Source of the DNA: Lachnospiraceae bacterium UBA1818
Lineage (GTDB): Bacteria; Bacillota; Clostridia; Lachnospirales; Lachnospiraceae
Assembly: GCA_904419285.1 (NCBI GenBank)
Contig: CAJFQZ010000014.1
Coordinates: forward strand, 1 to 58,972
Reading direction: 5' to 3'
Length of the DNA stretch: 58,972 bases
In this document: piece after piece, positions 52,013-58,972 of the stretch
Position numbering within the stretch: position 1 is the first letter of the stretch
Layout of the letters: each line of letters opens with the position of its first letter
Position numbers and translations under genes: made by a program
The notes under the pieces: model-generated
Databases searched by the model: none
The model's input: the letters and a program-made list of their open reading frames with translations, nothing else
Told to the model about the DNA's origin: nothing

Positions 52013-53944
52013 ATGGACGAAAGAGGAAGAAAGGGTGCGAGACGCCGGCGCACAGGAGCGAAAGACGTGCGCGGGAAGCGCCCGGACAGAAACGCCCAGG
52101 ATACCGGGGGACGGAACCCCGGTGTGAACGGACCGCGGAAAAAGAAGAGCAGCAGGGCAAAGAGACAGAGAAGAAATATGTTCCTGCGGTTTTTGATCGC
52201 CGCGGTGCTGATCATAGCTGCAGCCGGAATTGTTGTGGCCTGGTATAAGTACGGTTCATCGAATGAGAAGGCCGATTTAGAGAGATATTATGGACTGGAC
52301 TCAGAAGACGGACTTGCAGTTGTTATAAATGATCAGGTCATAAGGGCGGAAGAGGATGCCGGGGATGGTCAGGAAGCACCGGTACCGGGGAAGGTTTTCG
52401 ACGGAGAATATTACCTGGAATATTCGGTGGTGAGGGATTATATCAATAAAAGATTTTACTGGGATCCCAATGAAAGCGTCATGCTGTACACGCTGCCTGG
52501 CGGAAGTGTTACGGTTCAGGCGGACAGCAGCGATTATACGGTTATTGGTGAAAGCAGGAGCGAGGAGTATGTTATCCTGAGAACGGAAGGAACGGCTGCA
52601 TATATTGCGCTTCCATTCATTCAAGCATACACGAACATGGAATATTCGGTGTATGATACGCCGAACAGAGTTGTTGTCACATCAAAGTGGGGCGAGATCG
52701 AGACTGCTCAGATCAGACATGACACACAGGTGCGCTATCAGGGCGGAGTGAAGAGCCCGATCCTTACTGAGGTGTCAAAATCAGATAAAGTCACCGTGCT
52801 GGAAGATGAAGATGACTGGATGAAGGTGGCTACGGAGGACGGATTTGTCGGATATGTGAAGACGAATGCTCTGAAGAACATAAAGACAGAGACTGTTTCC
52901 AGAGACTTTGTAGAGCCGGAATATACGAATATTTCAAAAGATTATACGATCAATATGGCATGGCATAACGTTTCGAATGCTGATGCCAACAACTATTTAT
53001 CGGAGATGCTCGCGGATACGGAAGGGCTGACGACGATCGCACCTACCTGGTTCAGCATTGCGGATACAGAAGGAAATATGACTTCGCTTGGCAGTGCGGA
53101 TTATGTCAATTATGCACATCAGTCCGGACTGGAGGTCTGGGCAGTGCTGAGAGATTTCCACGGAGGGATCAATTCCTATGATGAGACTTACCAGGTGCTC
53201 AGTTACACTTCGAAAAGGACGAGGCTGATCGATCAGACTGTGGCCGCTGCGCTGGAACTCGGAGTTGACGGAATCAATCTGGACTTTGAGCTTATATCAA
53301 CGCAGTGCGGAGAACATTATGTACAGTTTGTACGGGAACTGTCTGTCAGATGCCGTCAGAACGGCCTGGTCTTTTCGGTGGATGATTATGTGCCGCAGCC
53401 TTATAATGAACATTACGATCTTGAAGAACAGGGCGCGGTTGCAGATTATGTGATCCTTATGGGATATGATGAACACACAGACAGTTCTTATGAAGCTGGC
53501 TCTGTGGCATCTCTCGGATATCTTGAGGATGGCATCACTGATGCACTCGAGAAGGTCCCGGAGACCAAGCTTATCGCAGCAGTTCCATTCTACACAAGGC
53601 TGTGGTTTGAAACACCGAAGACGGAGGATGAACTAGCCGCGGAGGCTGGAACAGAAGCGGCTTCATATCCGGATAAGATATCCAGCGAAGCGCTGGGGAT
53701 GGATGAGGCTCAGGAGGCTGTGGCGAATGCCGGTGCTCAGGTGCAGTGGGATGACCGGACGAAGCAGAACTATGCCGAGTGGGAAGCAGACGGCGGCACT
53801 TATAAGATCTGGCTTGAGGATAATCAGTCACTGGAGGAAAAGCTGAAAGTGATCAGGGATAATCAGCTTGCAGGTGTCGCGGAGTGGAGGCTTGGCTGGG
53901 AGAATCCGAGCGTGTGGAGTCTTATACTTCAATATATAAGCTGA
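52013..53944 (+). CDS. Membrane-anchored SH3b-GH18 glycosidase
   Basis: A 643-residue protein. A very basic N-terminal region (residues 1-55, rich in Arg, Lys and Gly) precedes one transmembrane helix (about 60-80). A copper-amine-oxidase-N-like stretch (about 110-225) and an SH3b domain (about 230-290) lead to a GH18 barrel (about 305-640) with the catalytic motif VDGINLDFEL, where Glu426 is the acid. GH18 enzymes of this layout in spore-formers, such as SleL-like proteins, act on cortex or wall N-acetylglucosamine links. The adjoining CwlD-type gene supports a role in wall or spore remodelling. TAGGAGGTG precedes ATG 52013. Confidence 0.87.
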   Translation: MDERGRKGARRRRTGAKDVRGKRPDRNAQDTGGRNPGVNGPRKKKSSRAKRQRRNMFLRFLIAAVLIIAAAGIVVAWYKYGSSNEKADLERYYGLDSEDGLAVVINDQVIRAEEDAGDGQEAPVPGKVFDGEYYLEYSVVRDYINKRFYWDPNESVMLYTLPGGSVTVQADSSDYTVIGESRSEEYVILRTEGTAAYIALPFIQAYTNMEYSVYDTPNRVVVTSKWGEIETAQIRHDTQVRYQGGVKSPILTEVSKSDKVTVLEDEDDWMKVATEDGFVGYVKTNALKNIKTETVSRDFVEPEYTNISKDYTINMAWHNVSNADANNYLSEMLADTEGLTTIAPTWFSIADTEGNMTSLGSADYVNYAHQSGLEVWAVLRDFHGGINSYDETYQVLSYTSKRTRLIDQTVAAALELGVDGINLDFELISTQCGEHYVQFVRELSVRCRQNGLVFSVDDYVPQPYNEHYDLEEQGAVADYVILMGYDEHTDSSYEAGSVASLGYLEDGITDALEKVPETKLIAAVPFYTRLWFETPKTEDELAAEAGTEAASYPDKISSEALGMDEAQEAVANAGAQVQWDDRTKQNYAEWEADGGTYKIWLEDNQSLEEKLKVIRDNQLAGVAEWRLGWENPSVWSLILQYIS

Positions 53945-53971
53945 CGGGCAGAATCACCGAAAATGAAAGAG

Positions 53972-54020
53972 ACATCCTTCTTTTGCATATAATTATACAT
54001 ATGCGAAAGGAGGATGTTTT
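53972..54020 (+). terminator. Hairpin that contains the cwlD ribosome binding site
   Basis: Bases 53972-53990 pair with 53999-54017 over 19 positions, with two U-G wobbles and no mismatch, followed by TTT. The second arm contains AAAGGAGG, the only ribosome binding site of the gene at 54024. It can end the GH18 transcript and hide the cwlD start. Confidence 0.75.
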
Positions 54021-54023
54021 CTA

Positions 54024-54746
54024 TTGAAAAAAAGAATCATGCTGACAATGCTGATCGGTGTTCTGCTGTGTCTGATCTTTGTGTGCCAGAAAGCGGGAGA
54101 ATACCTCGGGCAGGGAATCAGGGCGGGCAGGGAGGCGTCGGGAACAGTAAAGCGGGAGGACAATCTTGTTGTCCTGGATCCGGGACACGGAGGAAAAGAT
54201 CCAGGGAAAGTCGCGGTCAATGGCGTGGAGGAAAAGGATATTAATTTAAAGATCGCTCTTTTTACAAAAGAGTATCTTGAAGCTGAGGGAGTAGATGTGG
54301 TGATGACCAGGATTGAGGATGAGAGGCTGGCGGACACCCAGGTGGGAGATCTGAAGCGGAGGGTCAGCCTCATGAATTCACAGAATCCTGTCCTTGCGGT
54401 GAGCATCCATCAGAACAGTTATCATGAAGAGTCGGTGCGTGGCGCTCAGGCATTCTATTATGCGGATTCCGAGGAGGGGAAGGCGGCGGCGGAATGCCTG
54501 CAGAAAGCGCTGGCAGAGCTTGATCCGGATAATACGAAACAGATAAAGGCGAATAATACATACTATCTGCTGAAAAAGACGGAGGTGCCGGTGGTGATCG
54601 CAGAATGCGGATTCCTGAGCAATTCGGAGGAAGCCCGAAAGCTTGTTACGGAGGAATATCAGAGGGCGACAGCGGGTGCTGTGGCGGAGGGGGTGCTGCA
54701 GTATATCCGGAGTGTGGGCGCAGGCGCGCAAGGGCATCGAAAATAG
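54024..54746 (+). CDS. cwlD: N-acetylmuramoyl-L-alanine amidase, CwlD-like
   Basis: A 240-residue zinc amidase (Amidase_3) with an N-terminal membrane anchor (about 5-22). Metal and catalytic residues are visible in LDPGHGGKDPG, GVEEKDINLKIA, VSIHQNSYHE and VIAECGFLSN. CwlD removes peptide side chains to form muramic-delta-lactam in the spore cortex, which is needed for germination; similar amidases also act in vegetative walls. The start is TTG 54024 behind AAAGGAGG. That ribosome binding site lies within a stem (53972-54020). Confidence 0.9.
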   Translation: MKKRIMLTMLIGVLLCLIFVCQKAGEYLGQGIRAGREASGTVKREDNLVVLDPGHGGKDPGKVAVNGVEEKDINLKIALFTKEYLEAEGVDVVMTRIEDERLADTQVGDLKRRVSLMNSQNPVLAVSIHQNSYHEESVRGAQAFYYADSEEGKAAAECLQKALAELDPDNTKQIKANNTYYLLKKTEVPVVIAECGFLSNSEEARKLVTEEYQRATAGAVAEGVLQYIRSVGAGAQGHRK

Positions 54747-54747
54747 T

Positions 54748-54775
54748 TTGTTTTTGTTATAAATAATGGTATAAT
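54748..54775 (+). promoter_or_regulatory. Promoter of the tsaC-fusion gene, with almost no leader
   Basis: TTGTTT (54748-54753), 16 bases, TATAAT (54770-54775). Transcription would start at about 54782, one base before ATG 54783, and no Shine-Dalgarno sequence is present, so the mRNA may be leaderless. Confidence 0.6.
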
Positions 54776-54782
54776 ATACGTT

Positions 54783-56309
54783 ATGAAAACAATAGTAAAA
54801 AAGATAGACAAAAATCAAATAGACGATGAGGTCATTCGTGAGGCCGGAGACGTGCTGAAAAGAGGAGGGCTTGTTGCTTTTCCTACAGAGACGGTATACG
54901 GTCTGGGGGCCGATGCTCTGAAAGAGGAGGCGGCGAAGAAAACATACGAAGCAAAAGGCAGGCCCTCGGACAATCCGCTTATCGTGCATATCTCAGATTA
55001 TGAGGATCTGAAAAAAATAGCGGTCAATATCCCGCCGGAGACGGACGCGCTTGCCGCCCATTTCTGGCCGGGACCGCTCACCATGATCTTTGAAAAGAGT
55101 GAGGCCGTTCCTTACGGCACGACGGGAGGTCTGGATACAGTTGCGGTCCGCATGCCCAGCGATCCGGTGGCGGCGGCGCTGATCAGGGCGGCGGGAGGAT
55201 TTGTATCTGCGCCCAGCGCGAATACGTCCGGAAGACCGAGCCCGACTACGGCAGAGCATGTTCTGGAAGACCTGGACGGAAAAATCGATATGGTGATTGA
55301 CGGGGGGAGTGTGGATATCGGCCTGGAGTCAACGATCCTTGATATGACGGTGAACCCGCCCATGATCCTGCGCCCGGGAGCGATCACTGCGGATATGTTT
55401 GAAGAAGTGATCGGACCGGTGAGCGTAGATGAGACGATCCTGGGAAGCGAGAGCAAAAAGGCTCCGAAAGCTCCGGGGATGAAATACCGGCATTATGCCC
55501 CAAAGGCGAAGCTGATCATTGTGGAAGGCGATCTGCGGGAAGAGATCCTGGCAATCCGCCAGCTTGCGTATGCAGCCCATCGGAATGGAAAAGACGTGGG
55601 GATAATAGCTACCGGTGAGACCCTTCCCTTCTATAAATACGGGATCGTGAAAAATATCGGGACTCGGGAGAATGAAAGATCGATCGCAAGGAATCTCTAC
55701 AGTGTGCTCAGAGAATTCGACGAGGAAGATGTAGATACGATATACAGTGAATCCTTTGCCATGCAGGGGATCGGGAAGGCGATCATGAACCGGCTGGAAA
55801 AAGCGGCAGGGCATATGCGGATCCCGGCAGCGGCTATCACAAAGCGGCAGAAATACCGCAGAGTGATCTTTGTAAGCAGTGCTGATTCGGTGAGAGGACC
55901 GATGGCGGCAGAGCTTTTGAAAAATCAGGAACTTGAGCAGGAATATGTGATTGATTCCATGGGAATGGTGGTGCTGTTCCCGGAACCGGCAAATCAGAAG
56001 GCCGAGGCTATCATGAAGAGTGCCCAGATGACTCTGGAGGGACATGTTTCCAGACAGTTTGACGGAGAGGGACTTCAGGATGACACGCTGATATTGACGG
56101 TGGACGGAAATCAGAAGGAGAAGATCCTGGCAGAATATGATAACCTGAAGAATGTATACACGCTGAACGAATTTGTGGGAGATGATACGGAAATACCGGA
56201 TCCCTATGGAAAACCGCTGACGGCATACGGAGAATGCTATGAAGTGCTTGCCCGGCTTGTAGGACAGCTTGCGGCCAGACTGAATCTTCTGGCAGAAGGA
56301 GAGGAATGA
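54783..56309 (+). CDS. Threonylcarbamoyl-AMP synthase (TsaC/Sua5) fused to a degenerate arginine-phosphatase-like domain
   Basis: A 508-residue fusion. Residues 1-200 form the YrdC/TsaC domain ([33 protein letters not shown]), which makes threonylcarbamoyl-adenylate for the t6A modification of tRNA. Residues 205-350 are the Sua5-type C-terminal domain. Residues 358-508 look like a low-molecular-weight phosphatase of the YwlE arginine phosphatase type, but the CX5R signature reads SSADSVR: Ser365 replaces the nucleophilic Cys, Arg371 remains, and the distal Asp is kept in IPDPYG. In Bacillus, ywlC (Sua5) and ywlE are separate genes in the cluster with upp; here they are joined and upp follows. 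Confidence 0.87.
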   Translation: MKTIVKKIDKNQIDDEVIREAGDVLKRGGLVAFPTETVYGLGADALKEEAAKKTYEAKGRPSDNPLIVHISDYEDLKKIAVNIPPETDALAAHFWPGPLTMIFEKSEAVPYGTTGGLDTVAVRMPSDPVAAALIRAAGGFVSAPSANTSGRPSPTTAEHVLEDLDGKIDMVIDGGSVDIGLESTILDMTVNPPMILRPGAITADMFEEVIGPVSVDETILGSESKKAPKAPGMKYRHYAPKAKLIIVEGDLREEILAIRQLAYAAHRNGKDVGIIATGETLPFYKYGIVKNIGTRENERSIARNLYSVLREFDEEDVDTIYSESFAMQGIGKAIMNRLEKAAGHMRIPAAAITKRQKYRRVIFVSSADSVRGPMAAELLKNQELEQEYVIDSMGMVVLFPEPANQKAEAIMKSAQMTLEGHVSRQFDGEGLQDDTLILTVDGNQKEKILAEYDNLKNVYTLNEFVGDDTEIPDPYGKPLTAYGECYEVLARLVGQLAARLNLLAEGEE

Positions 56310-56938
56310 TGGGAGAAGTACATGTGATGGACCATCCGCTGATCGAACATAAGATCAGCTATATTCGAAGAAAAGACGTGGGAACGAAAGAGTTCAGGGA
56401 AGTTGTTGGGGAGATCGCGCAGCTGATGTGCTATGAGGCTACGAGGGATCTTGAGATGCGGGAAGTGGAGATCGAGACGCCTGTTGCACATACGGTCGGA
56501 AGAGAACTGGATGGCAAGAAGCTGGCGATCGTTCCGATTCTCAGAGCAGGTATTGGAATGGTAGACGGCATGCTGGCGCTGATCCCTGCGGCGAAAGTAG
56601 GGCATATAGGGCTCTACCGCGACCCGGAAACACTTGAACCGGTGGAATATTACTGCAAGCTTCCGGCAGACTGTGAAGAGCGCAGGGTATTTGTTGTGGA
56701 TCCGATGCTCGCCACGGGCGGCTCCAGTACGGCGGCGATCAGGATGCTGAAAGAAAAAGGTGTGAAAAATATACGGTTTCTCTGTATTATAGCAGCTCCG
56801 GAAGGAGTAAAGCGTATGAGAGAGGAGCATCCTGATGTGGATCTGTATATTGGCGCTCTCGATGAAAGACTGAACGACCACGGGTATATCGTGCCGGGAC
56901 TGGGCGATGCGGGAGACCGTATTTTTGGTACAAAATAG
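56306..56938 (+). CDS. upp: Uracil phosphoribosyltransferase
   Basis: A 210-residue pyrimidine-salvage enzyme that makes UMP from uracil and PRPP. The PRPP-binding motif [12 protein letters not shown] is near residues 132-143, the upstream [12 protein letters not shown] near 73-84 and the uracil-binding C-terminus [13 protein letters not shown]. Length is typical. It begins within the stop codon of the tsaC fusion (ATGA overlap), so the two are translationally coupled, matching the conserved ywlC-ywlE-upp neighbourhood of Firmicutes. Confidence 0.95.
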   Translation: MMGEVHVMDHPLIEHKISYIRRKDVGTKEFREVVGEIAQLMCYEATRDLEMREVEIETPVAHTVGRELDGKKLAIVPILRAGIGMVDGMLALIPAAKVGHIGLYRDPETLEPVEYYCKLPADCEERRVFVVDPMLATGGSSTAAIRMLKEKGVKNIRFLCIIAAPEGVKRMREEHPDVDLYIGALDERLNDHGYIVPGLGDAGDRIFGTK

Positions 56939-57002
56939 AGGTGGATCTTGAGTAAAGATCTGTCTAAGCGGATAGACAGGAAAATGATAAAGGAGATGTC
57001 GT

Positions 57003-57494
57003 ATGATGTCAGACAAGAGAACAGATTATCTGTCATGGGATGAATATTTTATGGGAGTTGCCATGCTTTCCGGCATGCGCTCCAAAGATCCGAACACACA
57101 GGTCGGGTGCTGTATCGTGAGCCAGGATAATAAGATCCTGTCCATGGGGTATAATGGATTCCCGATCGGATGCTCGGACGATGAATTCCCGTGGGCAAGA
57201 GAAGGGGATGACCCTCTGGAGACAAAGTATGTATATTCTACGCACAGTGAGCTGAATGCCATTCTGAATTATAATGGAGGAAGTCTTGCGGGAGCGAAAC
57301 TGTATGTTTCTCTTTTTCCGTGCAACGAGTGCGCAAAAGCGATCATTCAATCGGGGATCAAAGAAGTGATCTACGACAGTGACAAATATGCGGATACATC
57401 CGGCGTGATCGCTTCCAAACGGATGATGGATGCGGCGGGAGTCAGATATCATCAGTATCACCGGACCGGAAGAAAGGTCGAGATTGAATTATAA
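57003..57494 (+). CDS. dCMP deaminase
   Basis: A 163-residue zinc-dependent deaminase that converts dCMP to dUMP for thymidylate synthesis. Zinc ligands are His81 in HSELNAI and Cys107/Cys110 in PCNEC; Glu83 is the proton shuttle. The N-terminal SWDEYFMGVAMLSGMRSKDP is the normal start of the family. GGAGATGTCG precedes the first of two adjacent ATG codons. It lies 64 bases after upp, so both pyrimidine genes are probably one unit. ComEB proteins in Firmicutes have the same fold and could be the alternative name. Confidence 0.93.
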   Translation: MMSDKRTDYLSWDEYFMGVAMLSGMRSKDPNTQVGCCIVSQDNKILSMGYNGFPIGCSDDEFPWAREGDDPLETKYVYSTHSELNAILNYNGGSLAGAKLYVSLFPCNECAKAIIQSGIKEVIYDSDKYADTSGVIASKRMMDAAGVRYHQYHRTGRKVEIEL

Positions 57495-57527
57495 CTGCCG
57501 CAAAAAATGATCAGGGGAAGAGAAAAA

Positions 57528-58250
57528 ATGAAGCGAATACTTTTAATGGTGATCAGAAATATCTTTATGGTGCCATATGCGTGGGTCAAACTATGCTACC
57601 GTGCAGCTCACGTGGATAAATACACGGAGGAGGATCTGTACCGCTTCCTGAGATGGATCGATCTCCATGCCAATAAGGGAGGGAATGTGACGATTGATGT
57701 GCATGGCCTGGAAAATCTTCCGGAAAAGAACGGATTTATGTTTTTCCCGAACCATCAGGGCCTTTATGATGTTCTGGCTGTGATCGAAGCCTGCCCGCGC
57801 CCTTTTTCTGTTGTTGCTAAAAAGGAGATTAAAGATATTCCGTTTCTGAAGCAGGTGTTTGCCTGTATGCGGGCCTATATGATCGACAGAGAAGATGTCC
57901 GTCAAGCGATGCAGGTGATCATTGATGTTACAAAAGAGGTAAAAAAAGGAAGAAATTATCTTATATTTGCGGAGGGAACGCGGTCAAAACAGGGAAATCA
58001 TCTTGGAACATTCAAGGGAGGAAGCTTTAAGTCGGCAACAAAAGCGCAGTGTCCGATCGTTCCGGTTGCATTGATCGATTCATTTAAACCGTTCGATACA
58101 AATTCGGCAAAGCCGGTTACAGTACAGGTGCATTTTTTGAAGCCGATGATGTATGAAGACTATAAAGATATGAAGACAACGGAAATAGCTGCTCTTGTGC
58201 AGAAAAGGATCCAGGAGACGATTGACAAAAATGTTTCCCGGACAATGTGA
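57528..58250 (+). CDS. plsC: 1-acyl-sn-glycerol-3-phosphate acyltransferase
   Basis: A 240-residue membrane-associated acyltransferase that makes phosphatidic acid in phospholipid synthesis. The catalytic HX4D motif is His76 to Asp81 (NHQGLYD), and the glycerol-phosphate-binding motif is FAEGTRSKQG. A hydrophobic N-terminal stretch (RILLMVIRNIFMVPYAWV) probably inserts in the membrane. ATG 57528 follows AGGGGAAG; the in-frame start at 57507 is less well supported. It lies 33 bases after the deaminase gene. Confidence 0.9.
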   Translation: MKRILLMVIRNIFMVPYAWVKLCYRAAHVDKYTEEDLYRFLRWIDLHANKGGNVTIDVHGLENLPEKNGFMFFPNHQGLYDVLAVIEACPRPFSVVAKKEIKDIPFLKQVFACMRAYMIDREDVRQAMQVIIDVTKEVKKGRNYLIFAEGTRSKQGNHLGTFKGGSFKSATKAQCPIVPVALIDSFKPFDTNSAKPVTVQVHFLKPMMYEDYKDMKTTEIAALVQKRIQETIDKNVSRTM

Positions 58251-58324
58251 GCACAAGTGAAAGAAGACAGGAGTGCGGGGAATTATTTAAGGACAGGGAA
58301 ATTTGAAAAAATGTAAAAATACCG

Positions 58325-58353
58325 TTGACATCAAGGACGCTGTTTAGTATAAT
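58325..58353 (+). promoter_or_regulatory. tRNA-Ser promoter
   Basis: TTGACA (58325-58330), 17 bases, TATAAT (58348-58353): a consensus promoter about 70 bases before the tRNA. Confidence 0.85.
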
Positions 58354-58424
58354 AATCTCTGCACTGTTGGTGCTAAAATTGAATATCAGCTGCAGTACAC
58401 AGACCGCAGTCGAATTCAGAATCG

Positions 58425-58512
58425 GGAGAAATACTCAAGAGGCTGAAGAGGCGCCCCTGCTAAGGGTGTAGGTCGGGAAACCGGCGCGAGGGTTCAAATC
58501 CCTCTTTCTCCG
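58425..58512 (+). tRNA. tRNA-Ser (anticodon GCT)
   Basis: The acceptor stem GGAGAAA pairs with TTTCTCC (58505-58511) and is followed by discriminator G. The anticodon loop reads CTGCTAA, giving GCT for AGC/AGU serine codons. There is a long variable arm, as expected for class II tRNAs, and a T-arm GGTTCAAATCC. CCA is not encoded. Confidence 0.96.
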
Positions 58513-58527
58513 TTTGATGTTATCCGG

Positions 58528-58555
58528 AAACTACTGGAGAGAGCCAGTAGTTTTT
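58528..58555 (+). terminator. Terminator after tRNA-Ser
   Basis: AAACTACTGG and CCAGTAGTTT with a six-base loop and a T run. Confidence 0.9.
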
Positions 58556-58644
58556 CCATGTTCAACGTAAAGTTGTGGGTAATGTCAGGTGAAAATACCA
58601 TATATAGTGATCGCAAATAAATTTGAAAAACTTGTAAAAAATAG

Positions 58645-58674
58645 TTGACAAATGATATGCGAAAGTGGTATTAT
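58645..58674 (+). promoter_or_regulatory. rRNA operon promoter P1
   Basis: TTGACA (58645-58650), 18 bases, TATTAT (58669-58674). Confidence 0.75.
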
Positions 58675-58727
58675 ATTTGAGCTGGCTCGTGAGAGACAGA
58701 CAAGAAAAAAGAAAAATAAAAAAGTTC

Positions 58728-58756
58728 TTGACAAAGCGAAAGAGATTTGATAAAAT
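58728..58756 (+). promoter_or_regulatory. rRNA operon promoter P2
   Basis: TTGACA (58728-58733), 17 bases, TAAAAT (58751-58756), about 175 bases before the 16S gene, leaving room for the usual processing stem. Confidence 0.8.
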
Positions 58757-58929
58757 ATCAAAGCTGTCGCAAAGAAAGAACGGCAGGAACCTTGATAACT
58801 GAACAATAGACAACAACCCTTGAAAATTTCTTTGAAGAGAAACTTTCTAAGAACGGTTCATACGAACCAAACAACAGTAAAAAAGGGAAGAATTAGCTAG
58901 TAGTTAGTTCTGAACTTGGAACAAACATT

Positions 58930-58972
<43 letters not shown>

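Noticed and set aside
53280-53292. GH18 motif DGINLDFE lacking the first Asp of DxxDxDxE
   Set aside because: Spore-associated GH18 proteins commonly read DGxNxDFE, and the catalytic Glu is present.

Overview
The window reads as a chromosomal segment of a spore-forming gut Clostridia, most likely a Lachnospiraceae. The basis is its gene content: SpoIID and SpoIIQ homologues, a CwlD-type amidase, rubrerythrin and reverse rubrerythrin under a PerR-type regulator, MecA, a T-box-controlled ileS, sucrose PTS genes, and two very large secreted glycosidases suited to mucin or milk-type glycans. I cannot name the species. The left edge cuts through a gene and the right edge ends about 40 bases into a 16S rRNA gene.

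Layout. 1-3.7 kb: a DUF4869 gene, a truncated ATPase remnant, then a co-directional run of deformylase, methyltransferase, fructosamine kinase-like protein and RNA 2',3'-cyclic phosphodiesterase. 3.8-5.6 kb: thiC on the minus strand behind a TPP riboswitch, its terminator and a folded leader. 5.7-7.4 kb: phosphoglucomutase. 8-18.1 kb: GH29 and GH20 multidomain surface enzymes, each preceded by the same promoter block and a BglG/LicT-type RAT antiterminator site overlapping a terminator. 18.3-23.2 kb: LacI regulator, sucrose-type PTS EIIBCA and GH32 hydrolase. 23.4-28.6 kb: a D,D-carboxypeptidase, AraC and ArsR regulators, and a split HMA-domain/P-type metal ATPase pair. 28.7-31.8 kb: a HelD-type helicase fused to a GH31 N-terminal-like domain.

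32.3-36.5 kb: a self-contained, AT-rich three-gene cassette (four-TM protein, 877-residue HEIAH metalloprotease-like protein, 62-residue protein) with its own promoter, leader hairpin and terminator. It is the best candidate for an undescribed system. 36.5-43.9 kb: a T-box, two inverted copies of a palindromic element with covarying stems, then ileS, glycogen phosphorylase and a membrane protein. 43.9-46.3 kb: spoIID, a spoIIQ-like gene with a degenerate LytM site, a long perfect hairpin and a 69-bp tandem repeat. 46.3-48.2 kb: GIY-YIG protein and the peroxide-defence genes. 48.5-58.3 kb: cell-wall enzymes, a DnaA-box cluster, DUF1858, mecA, GH18, cwlD, a TsaC/pseudo-arginine-phosphatase fusion, upp, dCMP deaminase and plsC. 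The end holds tRNA-Ser(GCT) and the tandem promoters of an rRNA operon.

How the parts fit. The glycosidases, sucrose PTS, phosphoglucomutase and glycogen phosphorylase form a carbohydrate-use theme with three control styles: antitermination, LacI repression and constitutive-looking promoters. RNA-level control is unusually prominent: TPP riboswitch, T-box, two RAT sites, attenuator-like leaders, and two sporulation or germination genes whose Shine-Dalgarno sequence lies inside a hairpin. All functional calls come from reading motifs by eye; no database search was run.
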